Assembly (NCBI RefSeq): GCF_050947875.1
Contig: NW_027460291.1
Location: 27,304,662-27,368,661 of the forward strand
Length of the DNA stretch: 64,000 bases
Source of the DNA: Dermacentor variabilis
Lineage: Eukaryota; Arthropoda; Arachnida; Ixodida; Ixodidae
Direction: 5' to 3'
A program made the position numbers and the translations under genes. Under the pieces are notes generated by a model, which saw only the letters and a program-made list of their open reading frames with translations, was not told the DNA's origin and did not search any database. Numbering within the stretch: position 1 is the first letter of the stretch; every line of letters starts with the position of its first letter. This document shows positions 46,424 through 57,479 of this stretch, one piece after another.

Positions 46424-47199
46424 AAGAGCCGTAAAGGTGAAACAAGAAAAGAAATTAATTTCATACTTTCTGCTAGTCCCAGCATAGTGCAAGATGTAGA
46501 AGCTATACGTAGGGTAAAGTGCAGTGATTATAGTTTAGTGAGCGCTAGGATTCTCCTCAATTTAAAAAGAGAAAGAGTAAAATTGGTAAAGAAGAAACAG
46601 GTCAACCTTGAAGCAGTAAGGGTAAAAGCCGACAAAATTAGGCTTTTACTTGCAAACAAATATGCAGCTTTAGAACAGAGAGAGAGATAAAGATGGCATA
46701 GAGGCAATGAATGAAACCATAACTAGCCTGGCTTCAGAGGCAGGCATTGACTTGGGAGGCTGGGCTCCAAGGCAAACAGTAGGCAAGCTCTCCGAGGTAA
46801 CAAAGGACTTAATAAAGAAACGACAAAGAATGGGAGTGGCCAACTCAACAGATAAGATAGAATTCTCGGAACTGTAAAAACTCATCAAAAAGGCGGAAAT
46901 ACGTGATATTCGAAACTATAACGTGAGGAAGACTGAAGAAACCGTAAAAGATGGACGCAGCTTGAAATCAGTGAGAAAGAAACTTTGCAATGGATAAACC
47001 AAGATGTATGCACTGAAAGATAAGCGGGGTAATATCATGAGCAATATGGAAGATATAGTAAAAGCAGAGAATTAATTATGTACTTACCTGTACAGTACCC
47101 AGAGGAGTCAGGATACCTCAGTTAGAAACAGTAATGAACAGGATACAGAAACTCCTCCTATAACTAGCGATGAGGTCAGATGGGCCTTGCAAGACATGA

Positions 47200-48330
47200 A
47201 ACGTTGAAGAGCGGCCGGAGCAGATGAAATAACAGTCAACTTAATCAGATATGGGGGAGACATATTGCTTGGAAAACTGGTAGCTCTTTTACGAAGTGTC
47301 TGTCGACCGCAAGGGTCCCAGAAAACTGGAAGAATGCAAACATTATAATAATGCTCAAAAAGGGAGAAGTTAAAGAATTCAAAAATGAGAGACCCATTAG
47401 CGTGCTCCCAGAATTATATAAATATCTACCAAAATAATCTACCAAAATAATCTCCAACAGAATAAGGTCAACACTGTAATTTAGTCAACCAAGGGAACAC
47501 GCGGGCTTCAGGAAGGGATACTCTACAATGAACCGCATCCATGTCATTATACAGGTTATTGAGAAATCCGCAGAGTACAATAAGCGCCTCTACATGGCTT
47601 TCATACATTACGAAAAAGCATTTGATTCAGTAGAGATACCAGCAGTCATACAGAGACAACGTATTCAAGAAGCACAGAACGCTTACGTAAATACGTTAGA
47701 AAATTTCTTCAGAGGTTCCACAGCTACCTTAATTCTAAGAACAAAAGCAGGAGGATACCTAAAAAGAAAGGGGTCATACAGGGAGACGCAATCTCTCCAA
47801 CGTTATTCACTGTGTGCTTGGAAGTTCTCAAGCTATTAAACTGGGAAGGCTTAGGAGTAAGCATCGACGGCGAGTATCTCGGCAACCTTCGATTTGCCGA
47901 TGACATTGTTCTATTTAGCAACAATGCAGATGAGTTACAACAAATGATTGAGGACCTAAACAGAGAGAGTGTAAGAGTGGGGTTGAAAATAAATATGCAG
48001 AAGACAACGATCATGATCAATAGCCGGGCAAGAGAACAAGAGTTCAGGATATCTAGTCAGCCACTAGAGTCAGTGAAGGAGTACGTTTACCTAGGTCAAC
48101 TAATAACAGGGAGCACTGATCATGAGAAGGAAATTCATAGAAGAATAAAAATGGGCTGGATCCTATACGGCAGACATTGTCAGGTCCTCACTGGAAGCTT
48201 ACAATTATCGCTGGAAAGGAAGGTGTACAATCAGTGCATTTTACCAGTGCAGACATATGGGGCAGAGACTTGGACGCTCACAAAGAAGCTTGAGAACAAG
48301 TTAAGGACTGCGCAAACAGTGATGGAATAA
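47200..48330 (+). pseudogene. RTE reverse-transcriptase domain
   Basis: Fragments in several frames: PITSDEVRWALQ near 47160, AGFRKGYSTMNRIHVI near 47512, MAFIHYEKAFDSVE near 47596, then from 47812 an open 172-codon frame with LRFADDIVLFSNNADELQQM and YVYLGQLITG and QTYGAETWTL. The segment between the two halves has lost the frame around 47700-47800. Confidence 0.75.
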
Positions 48331-48409
48331 ATATTGCTAGGCATAACGTTAAGAGACAGGAAGAGAGCGGGTTGGATCAGAGATCAAATGGGTATAGAGG
48401 ATATTCTGA

Positions 48410-48650
48410 TTGACATCAAGACAAAAAAAATGGAGCTGGGCAAGTCATGTTATGCGCCAGTTAGGTAACCTTTCGACCATTAGGGCTACAGAATGGGCTC
48501 CAAGAGAAGAGAAACGCAGTCGAGGACGGCAGAAGACTAGGTGGAATGAGGAAATTAGGAAATTCGCAGGCGCTAGTTGGAATCGGTTGGCGCAGGACAG
48601 GGTTAATTGGAGATCGTAGGAAGAGGCCTTCGTCCTGCAGTGGGCATACA
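48410..48650 (+). pseudogene. RTE C-terminal segment
   Basis: Continues the RTE protein with WAGHVMRQ-like (WSWASHVMRQLGN), RSRGRQKTRWNEE and VLQWAYK-type ends before the (ATG)n tail. Confidence 0.65.
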
Positions 48651-48680
48651 AAAGGCTGATAATAATGATGATGATAGATA

Positions 48681-49149
48681 AGCATGGCGCATCGTAAGTC
48701 AAGCTTGGGAAATTGCGGCTGGTTGTTTCTGGGCGAGTCTTCATCCGCTTGAAGGCAACGATGCCTGGCTTTTGATATGCACTCCCTCCTTCCCCTGATA
48801 TCGTATTAGGACAGCGGTCCAAGTGTCCGAATGCACAGATTTTCTACTGACACGACGATGCGGGCAGCGTGGACGACAGACGTTACCCGGAAAGTCTTCT
48901 TGGCAACGAAGTACGCAGTTGCAAGCATTCATTTTCGGTATTTCTACTCTGTTTTCTCAGACTAAAAGCTTTCGGCGTGCAATTTATCCGCTGACGGTTG
49001 CAAATGCATTATTTTGGTTCCGCACGGTACCATCGTAACGCACGTGCTGATGATCTGTATTTCTTTCGCTATGAAAATTTTGGCGGGCTCTTTATTGGCA
49101 TTTTATTGTCCAGTTTAATGCCTATTTGATTTTTATTTTATTTCAGCTC
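48681..49149. other. Unassigned stretch
   Basis: No family recognised. It may contain the first THAP exon or intron of the P-like transposase that follows, but I cannot identify one. Confidence 0.4.
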
Positions 49150-50640
49150 TGTGATAGTCCTCTTCTGCCAAAGGAATGCGCGAAAACTGCCTACACAGAT
49201 ATCAAAACCTGAAAAGTTTTCGAATTTCCCCTGAAAACCGTTCACCTGAAACAAACTGCAGTTCCAAGGTTGTTTCTGAAGTGCCCCTTATATTTATCCC
49301 GACAACAAGCATCGAGAAGCACCAGAAAAGAAAAGGATGCGCTTGGAAGCGGCCCCTTTTTAAGTGGAAAGTTTTCAAAGCAGACTCAAGCTGAAGAGGA
49401 GGCATAAAACGGAATAAGCGGTTTCTCCAACTTGCCTGACGCCTTGCCAAACCTTCAAAATTCTTTCTGCGCTATCATCAACAAGGAGTGGAAGGTTTCC
49501 TTCTTTGACATGACACTTCATTCTGCTCCTGCAGTTCGTTCGTCGGTGATTGTGTCGTCGGACCTTCACGTAGAAGTGTTTTTTGCGAAACCCACTTAGC
49601 CAGTCTTGTGATGTGCTACTCCCGGATAAGCTGTGTGACCTAAGCAATTTAAAAGTAGTGCTGCAGACGACTAAAGAGTTTTAGAGGAGTATCTGCACTA
49701 AGACTTTTCAAAAGATTCGTTCTCTTTTGCAATTGGTAGCAACTTTACTGGATGAAGTGAGTGATGAAGATTTTGCATACAAATTGCAAGAATGGCATTT
49801 CGAGGTGCTAAACTTTTTCAAATCGAAGCTGATGTTGTTTTACACAATGCTAATAAATATCCTGATATTTCTTCTTTTGCCAGCCTTTAGTTTATAATTT
49901 CACCCCATGCGTACATGTTTTTGAGAAGTTCGATGAAACTTAAGTTAGCGCACCCTGACACAATCAGAAGGCTCGGTTCATGATATGATGAAAGTGCTGC
50001 AAGAGAACAACAGCTATCTGAATTTGTTTCTTATGCGAAGCGAGTTGTACCCACCTACCAGGAGCATGAATCGGAGTAACTGTATGATAGATCGAGTGCA
50101 CCTTAAAGCATATTTTGATGACAAGGCTGTATTCGTGAGTGGTACTGCTGCTAATTTATCAAACCCTGCAAAAGCACCCCACGTCGTTATAATCCAGTCT
50201 ACTTTTTTAAAACAAAGATACTGTGCGCATCTTACCTGCTGCAAAAAGTGATACTAGGGTGCCACATGACTTTCTTCGGAAGCTTACTAATGATCTGGAA
50301 GCATTTGGTTTAGGAATCATAGCACTCATATATCATTCAATAACTCCATAAACAGAAAAGCTATCTCATTCTTTTCTAAGCCTGCAAGTCTCAGCATTTT
50401 ATACTAGCATCCTGCCGATCGATCATGCCCCGTGTTTTGTGGTAGACCCGATTCACTTAAGTGCTATGGAAATACCTGGCTGAATCAGCGCAACATTGGG
50501 AAGTGTATGTACTTTCCTGACTGAAAAACTACTGATGCCCAACCAAAGATACTTACAGCATCCTTTAAAGTGATGTGTGACCTGCACGAAGCTGACAAGA
50601 ACAAGCACAAACGTAGCGCCCAACGCTAACCGTAAAAACA
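49150..50640 (+). pseudogene. P-element/THAP9-like transposase relic, 5' and middle part
   Basis: Interrupted plus-strand frames give the end of a THAP domain (LKQTAVPRLF, the AVP box) near 49250 and a connector. Then come the transposase body: HAYMFLRSSMKLKLAHPDT near 49905, VMIDRVHLKAYFDDKA (first catalytic region) at about 50076, PHVVIIQSTFLK and HPADRSCPVF near 50412. Last are WLNQRNIGKCMYFPD near 50480 and a PKILTASFKVMCDLHEADK segment near 50542. Stops and frameshifts are frequent. The C-terminal region expected next is absent here, and a matching one occurs at 61400-62009. Confidence 0.6.
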
Positions 50641-50744
50641 CCGAACCGTTCAAACAGGAAACACCAGAAAGGGGTGCGAACGATGCTCGGGATCCGCGGC
50701 TGTTCCTTGTCGTGATGCCTCGGCTTTGCGCTCTCTCATGATGA

Positions 50745-50830
50745 GGTCGGCGCATCGACAGTGGCTGAATCGACACGGTGGTCTCGCAACTCGGAGGTCA
50801 GTCGTTCGAATCCGCAGCCATTACGCAATT
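50745..50830 (+). repeat. Possible tRNA-derived SINE relic
   Basis: GTGGCTGAATCGACACGG resembles an A box and GTCGTTCGAATCCGC a B box, spaced as in tRNAs, but stems do not pair well. A relic SINE head is the best guess. Confidence 0.25.
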
Positions 50831-50959
50831 TTACTTTGACAAGGCTTGAGTATTTTTGTACGGCAACAACAACACCGACGTGGACACGAGTGCGGCAACA
50901 CAAGATCGCTTGAAACGGACAGCAGCTTCGAGATGAGTTGCAATCCCATTACGTCATCC

Positions 50960-51340
50960 TGATGTCCTCAGCTCGAATATCTGTGCAGTATTCGATCATT
51001 CCAGCGACTATAGGCGGTGCGACTGTAGGTGACAGTGGCTGCCGAGATGGTGATAAAGCGATCTTGCAAACGTGTGCATCTCGAGCAGCAAAGCACGTCA
51101 GGCCTTCCGCTTTCGCTGCAGACCATACTCTCTCTCGCTAACGAGTCGCAAATGTGTGTAAATGAAGGCGGAGCAACGTTCAACGCCGGTCACATCATAT
51201 GCTGCGGCATCAAGTCCATTACAGATGCCGAGGTCAGCGTCGAATCGCTCTGCCTGCAGAGGAGCGCAATCAAGGGCCCGCCGCATTGCGTGAACGTCCC
51301 AGTACGTGAAGATACAGGCTCTGTAAAGATCAGTATCTCG
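50960..51340 (+). pseudogene. Probable SWIM-type zinc-finger protein exon (ISL2EU second gene)
   Basis: A plus-strand frame encodes SGLPLSLQTILSLANESQ and GHIICCGIKSITDAEVSVES, followed by LCLQRSAIKGPPHCV. This is the region that precedes the CxC...CxH zinc-binding part of SWIM domains in the YqaJ-nuclease protein of ISL2EU-type transposons. The zinc-binding part itself is not here: the sequence passes a GTAAAG donor-like site (51319) and then reaches a (TA)n array and the gypsy-2 insertion. The rest may lie beyond the insertion, at 57480-58383. Family call is from memory of the motif pattern. Confidence 0.4.
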
Positions 51341-51372
51341 ATACTAGCCTTGAAAATGCTCACGGGCATGAA

Positions 51373-51374
<2 letters not shown>

Positions 51375-51419
<45 letters not shown>
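51375..51419. repeat. (TA)n microsatellite, target of gypsy-2
   Basis: About 22 TA units end exactly at the gypsy-2 LTR; a shorter TA run resumes at 56660. Confidence 0.95.
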
Positions 51420-51423
<4 letters not shown>

Positions 51424-51571
51424 ACAAGCACGAGGAAAAGGGGTTTATTTAGGCGTGCGAGGGCAGGAACGGCAGGCTACGAAGAACAGGAATGGCCGCT
51501 GCACAGTCTTCGTTCTCCTCTTCCCCTCTCTTCTTGATCCCCGCGTCCCTTTGACGCGCTTGGACGTAACA
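51420..51571 (-). repeat. 3' LTR of gypsy-2
   Basis: 152 bp, inverted TGTTAC/GTAACA ends; four differences from 56508-56659. A polypurine tract (GCGAGGGGAGGTA in element orientation, 51572-51584) adjoins it. Confidence 0.9.
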
Positions 51572-51605
51572 TACCTCCCCTCGCAGACAAAGCCCCCTGG
51601 GCGAG

Positions 51606-52250
51606 TCAACTAGCTGGTCGTGACGTACATGATTGCAACCGTGCGACATGCGCGACTTGTGTCCTAGCAGAACGTCTACCCGTGTTCGTGAGGCGCGCGA
51701 GAGTATAGTTCACTTCGCTGACTTTGTCGAGGACAACATACGGTCCATCGTAGTTTGCCAGCAGCTTTTGACACAAACCGCGCTTCCTTATGGGAGTCCA
51801 AAGCCAAACGAGATCACCAGGGTGATATGTAACAGGCCGATGTCGTGCGTCGTAGAGGGCTTTGGAGTTTTCTTGTGATGCCAAAGTCCGCAGACGCGCA
51901 AGTCGCCGAGCCTCTTCAGCGAGGCATAGCGTATCGGCGACCGTAGGATTTTCGTGGTGGTAAAAGGGGAGGACAGTGTCGAGCGTATACTGGGGCGGCC
52001 GAGCATATAGAAGGAAGAAGGGGCTGTAGCCGGTTGTCTCGTGCTTGGCGGTGTTGTAGGCGTAAGTAATAAACGGTAAAACTTCATCCCAATTCTTGTG
52101 ATCGGACGCAACATACATGGAAAGCATATTGGTGATTGTTCGATTTGTGCGCTCAGTGAGGCCGTTCGTTTGCGGATGATACGGCGTCGAGTGCCGGAGG
52201 TGCGAGTTACATAAACGCACAAGCTCTTCCACGATATCCGCCGTGAATTA
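51606..52250 (-). pseudogene. gypsy-2 integrase C-terminal part
   Basis: 208 codons starting inside the integrase core with EELVRLCNSHLRHSTPYHPQ, then the catalytic-Glu region NGLTERTNRT and the C-terminal SH3-like region with YHPGDLVWLW. The frame differs from the upstream pol frame because of a deletion at about 52245-52258 that removed the region with the second catalytic Asp. Confidence 0.8.
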
Positions 52251-54975
52251 TCCAGCGGTTCCCCTTAGATGACTTTGGAAAAGGGCCTAACAGATCAATT
52301 CCAACTTGCCGAAAGGGTGAGCTGGAAGGCGGCACAGGTTGAAGGAGACCAGATGGGGCAATGGTTGGGCGTTTCCGACGTTGGCACTGTATGCAGCTGG
52401 CGACATAAAACTCAACCGAATGTCGCATCCGGGGCCAGCAAAAGCGTTCTTGAATGCGATAAAGTGTGCGCACAGTGCCTAAGTGACCGGAGGTAGGGTC
52501 ATCGTGCATAGCCTGAAGGATTGCTGGCCGGAGACGCTCCGGCACCACTAGAAGGAAGCGTGCACCCGTGCTTGAGCAGTTCTTTTTGTACAGGAGCCCG
52601 TCACGTACACAGTAGCTGCTTGTTGCACTTGAATGGGCAGAAGTAAAGAGTGGCTCCAATTTAGTGTCTGTCCGTTGTTCTGCTTTGAATGCATCGATAT
52701 CTGGAAAAGCGGGTGTCACAGAAGCGACGAGATCATCAAAATCGTCTGCGTCGCAGTCCGTCGTGGCAAGCGGCATACGGGAAAGACAGTCTGCGTCAGC
52801 GTGTTTTCGGCCACTCTTGTAGGAAACAGTGAAGTTATATTCCTGCAACCTCAAAGCCCAGCGCGCAAGGCGACCACAAGGGTCGCGAAGGTTCACGAGC
52901 CAGCACAGGGAATGGTGGTCTGTGACGACTTGGAATGGGCGTCCGTACAAGTACGAGCGAAATCGCTGAACCGCAAAGATTACAGCGAGGCATTCTTGTT
53001 CTGTCACCGTGTAGTTGCGTTCAGGTTTGCTTAATGAGCGACTTGCATAAGCAATCACGTGCTGACGGTCGTCATAGCGTTGGACCAAGACGGCACCCAG
53101 ACCAACGCCACTAGCATCTGTGTGGATTTCTGTTGGCGCCGTAGGATTAAAGTGGCGAAGGATAGGTCGGGAGGTTAACAGGAACTTCAGCTGACGAAAT
53201 GCAGAATCGCACTCGGGTGTCCACTCAAACCGTGCGTCTTTATGTAGCAGATTTGTCAGAGGATAAGCGACGTCAGCAAAACCAGGAATAAATCGGCGAA
53301 AGTAAGAGCAAAGACCCAGAAAACTACGAAGTTGCTTCACTGACTGCGGTGCAATGAATGTTTCGACAGCTGCCGTCTTGAGGGGATCAGGCCGGATACC
53401 GTCTTTGTCAACAAGATGACCCAGCACAAGTGTTTGACGGTCACCAAAGTTACATTTCTTGGAGTTCAGAACCAGGCCAGCGTTTTTGATGCAGTCGAGG
53501 ACAATATCCAGGCGCGTATTGTGCTCATTGAATGTGCGCCCAAATATAACAACGCCGTCAAGATAGCACATACAGATGTTCCACTTTAACCCACGTAGAA
53601 TGGTGTCCATGAACCTTTCAAAGGTTGCTGGAGCGTTGCACAACCCAAATGGCATCACATTGAATTCAAATAATCCATCCGGGGTTATGAAAGCTGTTTT
53701 CTCCTTGTCTTCCGGGTGTATCGGGATTTGCCAATATCCTGAGCGCAGGTCCACTGAAGAAAAATAAGAGGCCGAATGCAGGCAATCAATTGCATCATCA
53801 ATCCGGGGCAGGGGGTAGACATCCTTCTTAGTCACGGCGTTTAATCTTCGATAATCGACGCAAAATCTCCAGTTACCGTCTTTCTTTCTGACAAGTATGA
53901 CCGGAGCTGCCCAAGGACTCGAGGACTCTTGTATTATTCCATTTTTCATCATGTCATTCACTTGTTCCCCGATTATCTTCCGCTCGTTAGGCGACACGCG
54001 ATAAGGCTTTTGCCTGATCGGGCGCGCAGATCCCGTATCGATAGTATGGCGTGTTCGTGACTCGGGGATCGAGAACGCTTTGTCCGGCTGCGCAAAGTCA
54101 AACACTGACAGATGCTTAGAAAGCGTATCCACCCAGGTATGGCGCTCCCTTGTGCTGAGTGACTTGTTTATCATAGACAGAAGCTTTTTGTCTGAGACGT
54201 GGCGAAGGTCAGCAGGTTCACACGGCCGATCTGTTAGTACGGCTACGGACGAAGACGTGTATTCTGTAAAGTAGGCGAGTTTCAAGCCGTCTGGAAGCAG
54301 GATGGGTTCTGCCGAGCAGTTGGCCGTCCACAAGCCAGCACGCCCGTTGCCGATGGATACCACACAATGAGGGACAAAAACGTTCTTCTTCATACAATTG
54401 AGATGCATTGGCTCTACGGAGGCATGAAAACTGTCTGGAACTTCACCGCGACACACAACCGGCACGCACACAGAGGTGGACGCAGGCACAACAGTATCTG
54501 CAGACACACAAAGTTCACCTTGACGGCAAGTCTCCCCTAAGAGCCCGGACGAAACATGGCCATCGACGCAAATTTCCCCCGTGCGACAATCCACGGTCGC
54601 ACCACACTGTCGCAAAAAGTCGATGCCCAAAATCACTTCGTGCGTCGATCGGGGAATAACTACAAACTCCGTCGCGAAAATTCCACCAGCCAAGGATACG
54701 TCAGCAGTGCACACACAAACAGGGCGCAACGACTCGCCGCTCACTCCACAAAACGTTGCAGCCTGGTCCCACCGAAATACAACTTTACACCCCAACCGAC
54801 CTTTAAAACGGAGACTCATTACGGATACAGTTGCTCCGGTATCCACTAAAGCCATTGTAGGAACACCATCAACAAGTACATGCACTTTGTTCTTAATCAT
54901 AGCAACTGCGGGGGGCATTTCTGTCGATAGCACGTGTCGAGCGACCTCACCCCCATCGGCCGCGCTAGCTAGTTT
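52245..54975 (-). pseudogene. gypsy-2 Pol: protease, RT, RNase H, start of integrase
   Basis: The frame is open from the protease (ALVDTGATVSV) through reverse transcriptase, RNase H ([15 protein letters not shown]) and the HHCC finger (CIQCQRRK) to the first integrase Asp (QVGIDLLGPF). The RT catalytic box reads CYLDGVVIF, with GGC at 53554-53556 in place of an Asp codon, so the polymerase should be inactive. In gypsy-1 the same place reads YLDD. The frame fails right after GNRWI at the integrase deletion. Confidence 0.85.
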
Positions 54976-55746
54976 TCCGGTTGTGAAGGCGAGGAGGAGC
55001 GGCGCACTGGCGATGGCGATTGACGTAAACGCGGTGCACGAGAAGTTGGCGGTGGCACGAGAAGATGCCGGCGAGCGGTTGGCGGTGGCACGAGAAGATG
55101 CCGGCGAGCGGCTCCTGAAGCTCCTCTGCCAGTAATCGTTGCCAGGAGGGACGCCAGCTGACCAAGAGGTGGTGTACGGCTGTTGAGTTGTCCTCGTAGG
55201 AGGTGTGGGCCTTGTTGAAAATCCGGATCGACCATTCCACGTTGTTGGGCGACGATTGCGAAACCTCGCTATGTGGCCCGCGACACCGCATTGGAAACAC
55301 ACCGGCAGATGCCTCGAATTGCGATGTTCTTCCATGTAGTCGCGCATGTTGCTGTCGACTGCATAGACAGCAGGTGGGTGACATTCATCATGGCTAGGCA
55401 TCGGCCGCCGGGAGGCCTGCGTGCGGCGTGGGTGTTGGCCGTAGTCATGACCTTGATAGCTCATGGTCCCTCTCGTTTGTGGGGTAGACCTATACTCCAT
55501 GGTCGCTGAGTGAACCGTGGGTTGCCATGCGGTCGAAACGGCCGTGTTTCTCATCTCGTGTGGTGAGTACGCGCCAGTGATGCCGGGTGTGCAACGGTAC
55601 ATCTCTTCCTTATGGAGCAACTCTTCGCGAACAATCTGCCGTATAGTGGATGGAAGGTCAACACACGAGCTCGGGTCTACACTCGCCACCGTTGTGACAT
55701 TAGCCAGGCGACCAAACTTCGGTATTATCTGTCGCATCTTCAACGT
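54969..55746 (-). pseudogene. gypsy-2 Gag, C-terminal part with zinc knuckle
   Basis: It contains one zinc knuckle, CFQCGVAGHIARFR. The last ligand is Arg (CGC at 55258-55260) where Cys is expected. The tail includes a 33-bp tandem duplication (about 55049-55114) encoding two copies of RSPASSRATAN. Near the end the gag frame is ...PSQPEN-stop with GGAAAACTAG at the stop, matching gypsy-1. The knuckle is in the pol frame, so a further indel probably lies between knuckle and stop. Confidence 0.65.
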
Positions 55747-55858
55747 CTAGTATAGTGGATGGAAGGTCAACACACGAGCTCGGGTCTACACTCGCCACCG
55801 TTGTGACATTAGCCAGGCGACCAAACTTCGGTATTATCTGTCGCATCTTCAACGTCTC
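55641..55858 (-). repeat. 109-bp tandem duplication inside gypsy-2 gag
   Basis: The segment from GTATAGTGGATGG at 55641 repeats from 55750 with almost no differences. 109 is not a multiple of three, so the duplication shifts the gag frame. The near identity shows it is recent relative to the LTR divergence. Confidence 0.9.
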
Positions 55859-56404
55859 AAAGGTCCTGCAGTGGCGAATGACGTCAGACACGGAGTCCAA
55901 GCTTTCCTTGCCGATCAAAAAACTGTAGACGTCTTCGGCTATTCCTTTCAGCAAATGTCCCACTTTGTCATCTTCAGACATCTGAGAGTTGACTATTTTA
56001 CACAATTTCAGCACTTCTTCGATATAAGTCGTACAGGTCTCGCCGGGAATCTGAGCTCTTTGCGAAAGCGTCTGTTCAGCGCGTTTCTTTTTTGCGCTAG
56101 AGTCTCCAAAACACGCTCTGAGCTCCTCGACGAAAAGCTCCCACGAAGTGAGCGTGTCTTCGTGATTCTCATACCAGACGAGCGCTGTGTCGGTAAGGGA
56201 AAACACAACATTGGACAACTGTGCGGTCGAGTTCCAACCGTTAGACCGGCTCACCCTTCGGTAGTTCGTGAGCCACTCGTCGACATATTCTCCGGCTTTT
56301 CCTCCGAAAGTGAGTGGCACCCGGTAGTATTGCCACGGAACACCAGGTGTTGGCCTTGAAGCCGCGTCAGATCCTTCGGGAATCTGGCAGGCGTATTCAG
56401 GCAT
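55700..56404 (-). pseudogene. gypsy-2 Gag, N-terminal part
   Basis: 234 codons from an ATG. Capsid motifs match gypsy-1 Gag: VDEWLTNYRRVSRSNGWN, WYENHEDTLTSWELF and ETCTTYIEEVLKLCKIVN. The frame is normal until the 109-bp duplication, after which about 17 out-of-frame residues precede a stop. Confidence 0.85.
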
Positions 56405-56486
56405 GGCAGGTGAGGGTGGCGGAAGTCCGGCAAGTCGACAGCTTCGGCGAAGTTGTAGCAGCGTAGGCTCCGTGATTACGAGGTTT

Positions 56487-56504
56487 ACCCCGCACCGTCC
56501 ACCA
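56487..56504 (-). other. Primer binding site of gypsy-2
   Basis: In element orientation TGGTGGACGGTGCGGGGT starts three bases after the 5' LTR, like the gypsy-1 site but with one inserted and one changed base. Confidence 0.65.
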
Positions 56505-56507
56505 ATT

Positions 56508-56659
56508 TGTTACAAGCACGGGGAAAAGTGGTTTATTTAGGCGTGCGAGGGCAGGAACGGCAGGCTACAAAGAACAGGAATGGCCGCTGCATAGTCTTCG
56601 TTCTCCTCTTCCCCTCTCTTCTTGATCCCCGCGTCCCTTTGACGCGCTTGGACGTAACA
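56508..56659 (-). repeat. 5' LTR of gypsy-2
   Basis: 152 bp; see the 3' LTR. Inserted at ATAT. Confidence 0.9.
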
Positions 56660-57479
56660 ATATATATGTTTTTGCAAACAGTTAGTAAACGCAAGCGCAC
56701 ACTGGTAACATACGTTAGTTGTTTTTCAAACGCTCTTGTTTTCAACAATTTATTCCTGTACAGTAAGAAACAAACTTAAGTGCGTTTTGCAGTGTAATCT
56801 TAAAGAAAACGACAGTAAAATACAATTTATGACCGTGCTCGTCTACAGCCTCTAGCAGCGAACGGCGGAGCAAATGAACTGAAATTTAGCGTAGCTGTTC
56901 CACTAGAGACAAAGTAATTGTGCCTGAACGGGTTTCGCGTTCTTCCACTTGCGTTTCGAGCTGCTTCTTCGCAATTCAGTACCTGCTTCAAAATTTGCTT
57001 CCTCTTTCCGCAGAGCTCGGCTCTATTGTTGAAGTCAAGTGGGATCACCTCTGTACGCGATTCAGTGTCATTCAGTATGACCTTCATAACTGGTTACAGT
57101 TTCTAAGGTCTTTACGCCTGTCTAGAAGTACACTTTAAGGATACCTTAGCAGAGAACACTAGCTAGTGAGGTAGTTCCCTTCCCGAAATCAGCACTGCGA
57201 CCTCGTCTGAGGCATCCCATGTTTTTTTTTTTATTTTGAGGGAACGTGCACATACAAGGCCGGCCTTTCTTCACAATGCAAGCTTTTGCCACCATGATTT
57301 ACTTGAACCGGTCAATAAATTTTTTACTACATTGTCGTAATCATGTCCCAGGCAACTAAGAGTAAAAAACAGCAAAAGAAACAATGCCTACATTAATAAT
57401 AATAGGTGTTCCTTGAGAAATTTTTTTACTATGCCATTTACAATCATAAGTGTGTCTTCAGTAGTGCATAAACCACTTT
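56660..57479. other. Interval inside the probable ISL2EU-type element
   Basis: No assigned gene. A minus-strand open frame at 56827-57087 (with EVIPLDFNNRAELCGKRKQI) looks coding-like but is unrecognised; it could be an exon of something else or chance. Confidence 0.3.

Larger units (their letters stand above)
45604..48680 (+). mobile_element. RTE-type LINE, nearly full length but decayed
   Basis: An endonuclease-reverse transcriptase ORF of the RTE type runs across several frames and ends in a short (ATG)n tail (about 48663-48678), the usual RTE 3' end. Domains in order are endonuclease (45743-46423), linker, reverse transcriptase with FADDIVLF near 47893, and the C-terminal region with a QTYGAETWTL motif and a WNEEIRKFAG end. 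It is broken by a stop at 46423 and by indels near 46690, 47200-47520, 47740 and 48330-48430. In databases such copies are often misannotated as craniofacial development protein 2. Confidence 0.8.
51420..56659 (-). mobile_element. Ty3/gypsy LTR retrotransposon, degraded (gypsy-2)
   Basis: Two 152-bp LTRs (TGTTAC...GTAACA) differ at four positions, so the insertion is older than gypsy-1. The target-site duplication is ATAT within a (TA)n array (51416-51419 and 56660-56663). Gag, protease, RT, RNase H and integrase are in the same order as in gypsy-1, with clear protein similarity. Lesions: a 109-bp tandem duplication in gag, loss of the last zinc-knuckle cysteine, YLDD changed to YLDG, and an integrase deletion. 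It cannot move by itself. Confidence 0.92.

Noticed and set aside
51029..51613. A 194-codon plus-strand open frame read as one protein
   Set aside because: Its second half is the (TA)n array and the gypsy-2 LTR; only the first part (to about 51340) looks protein-derived.
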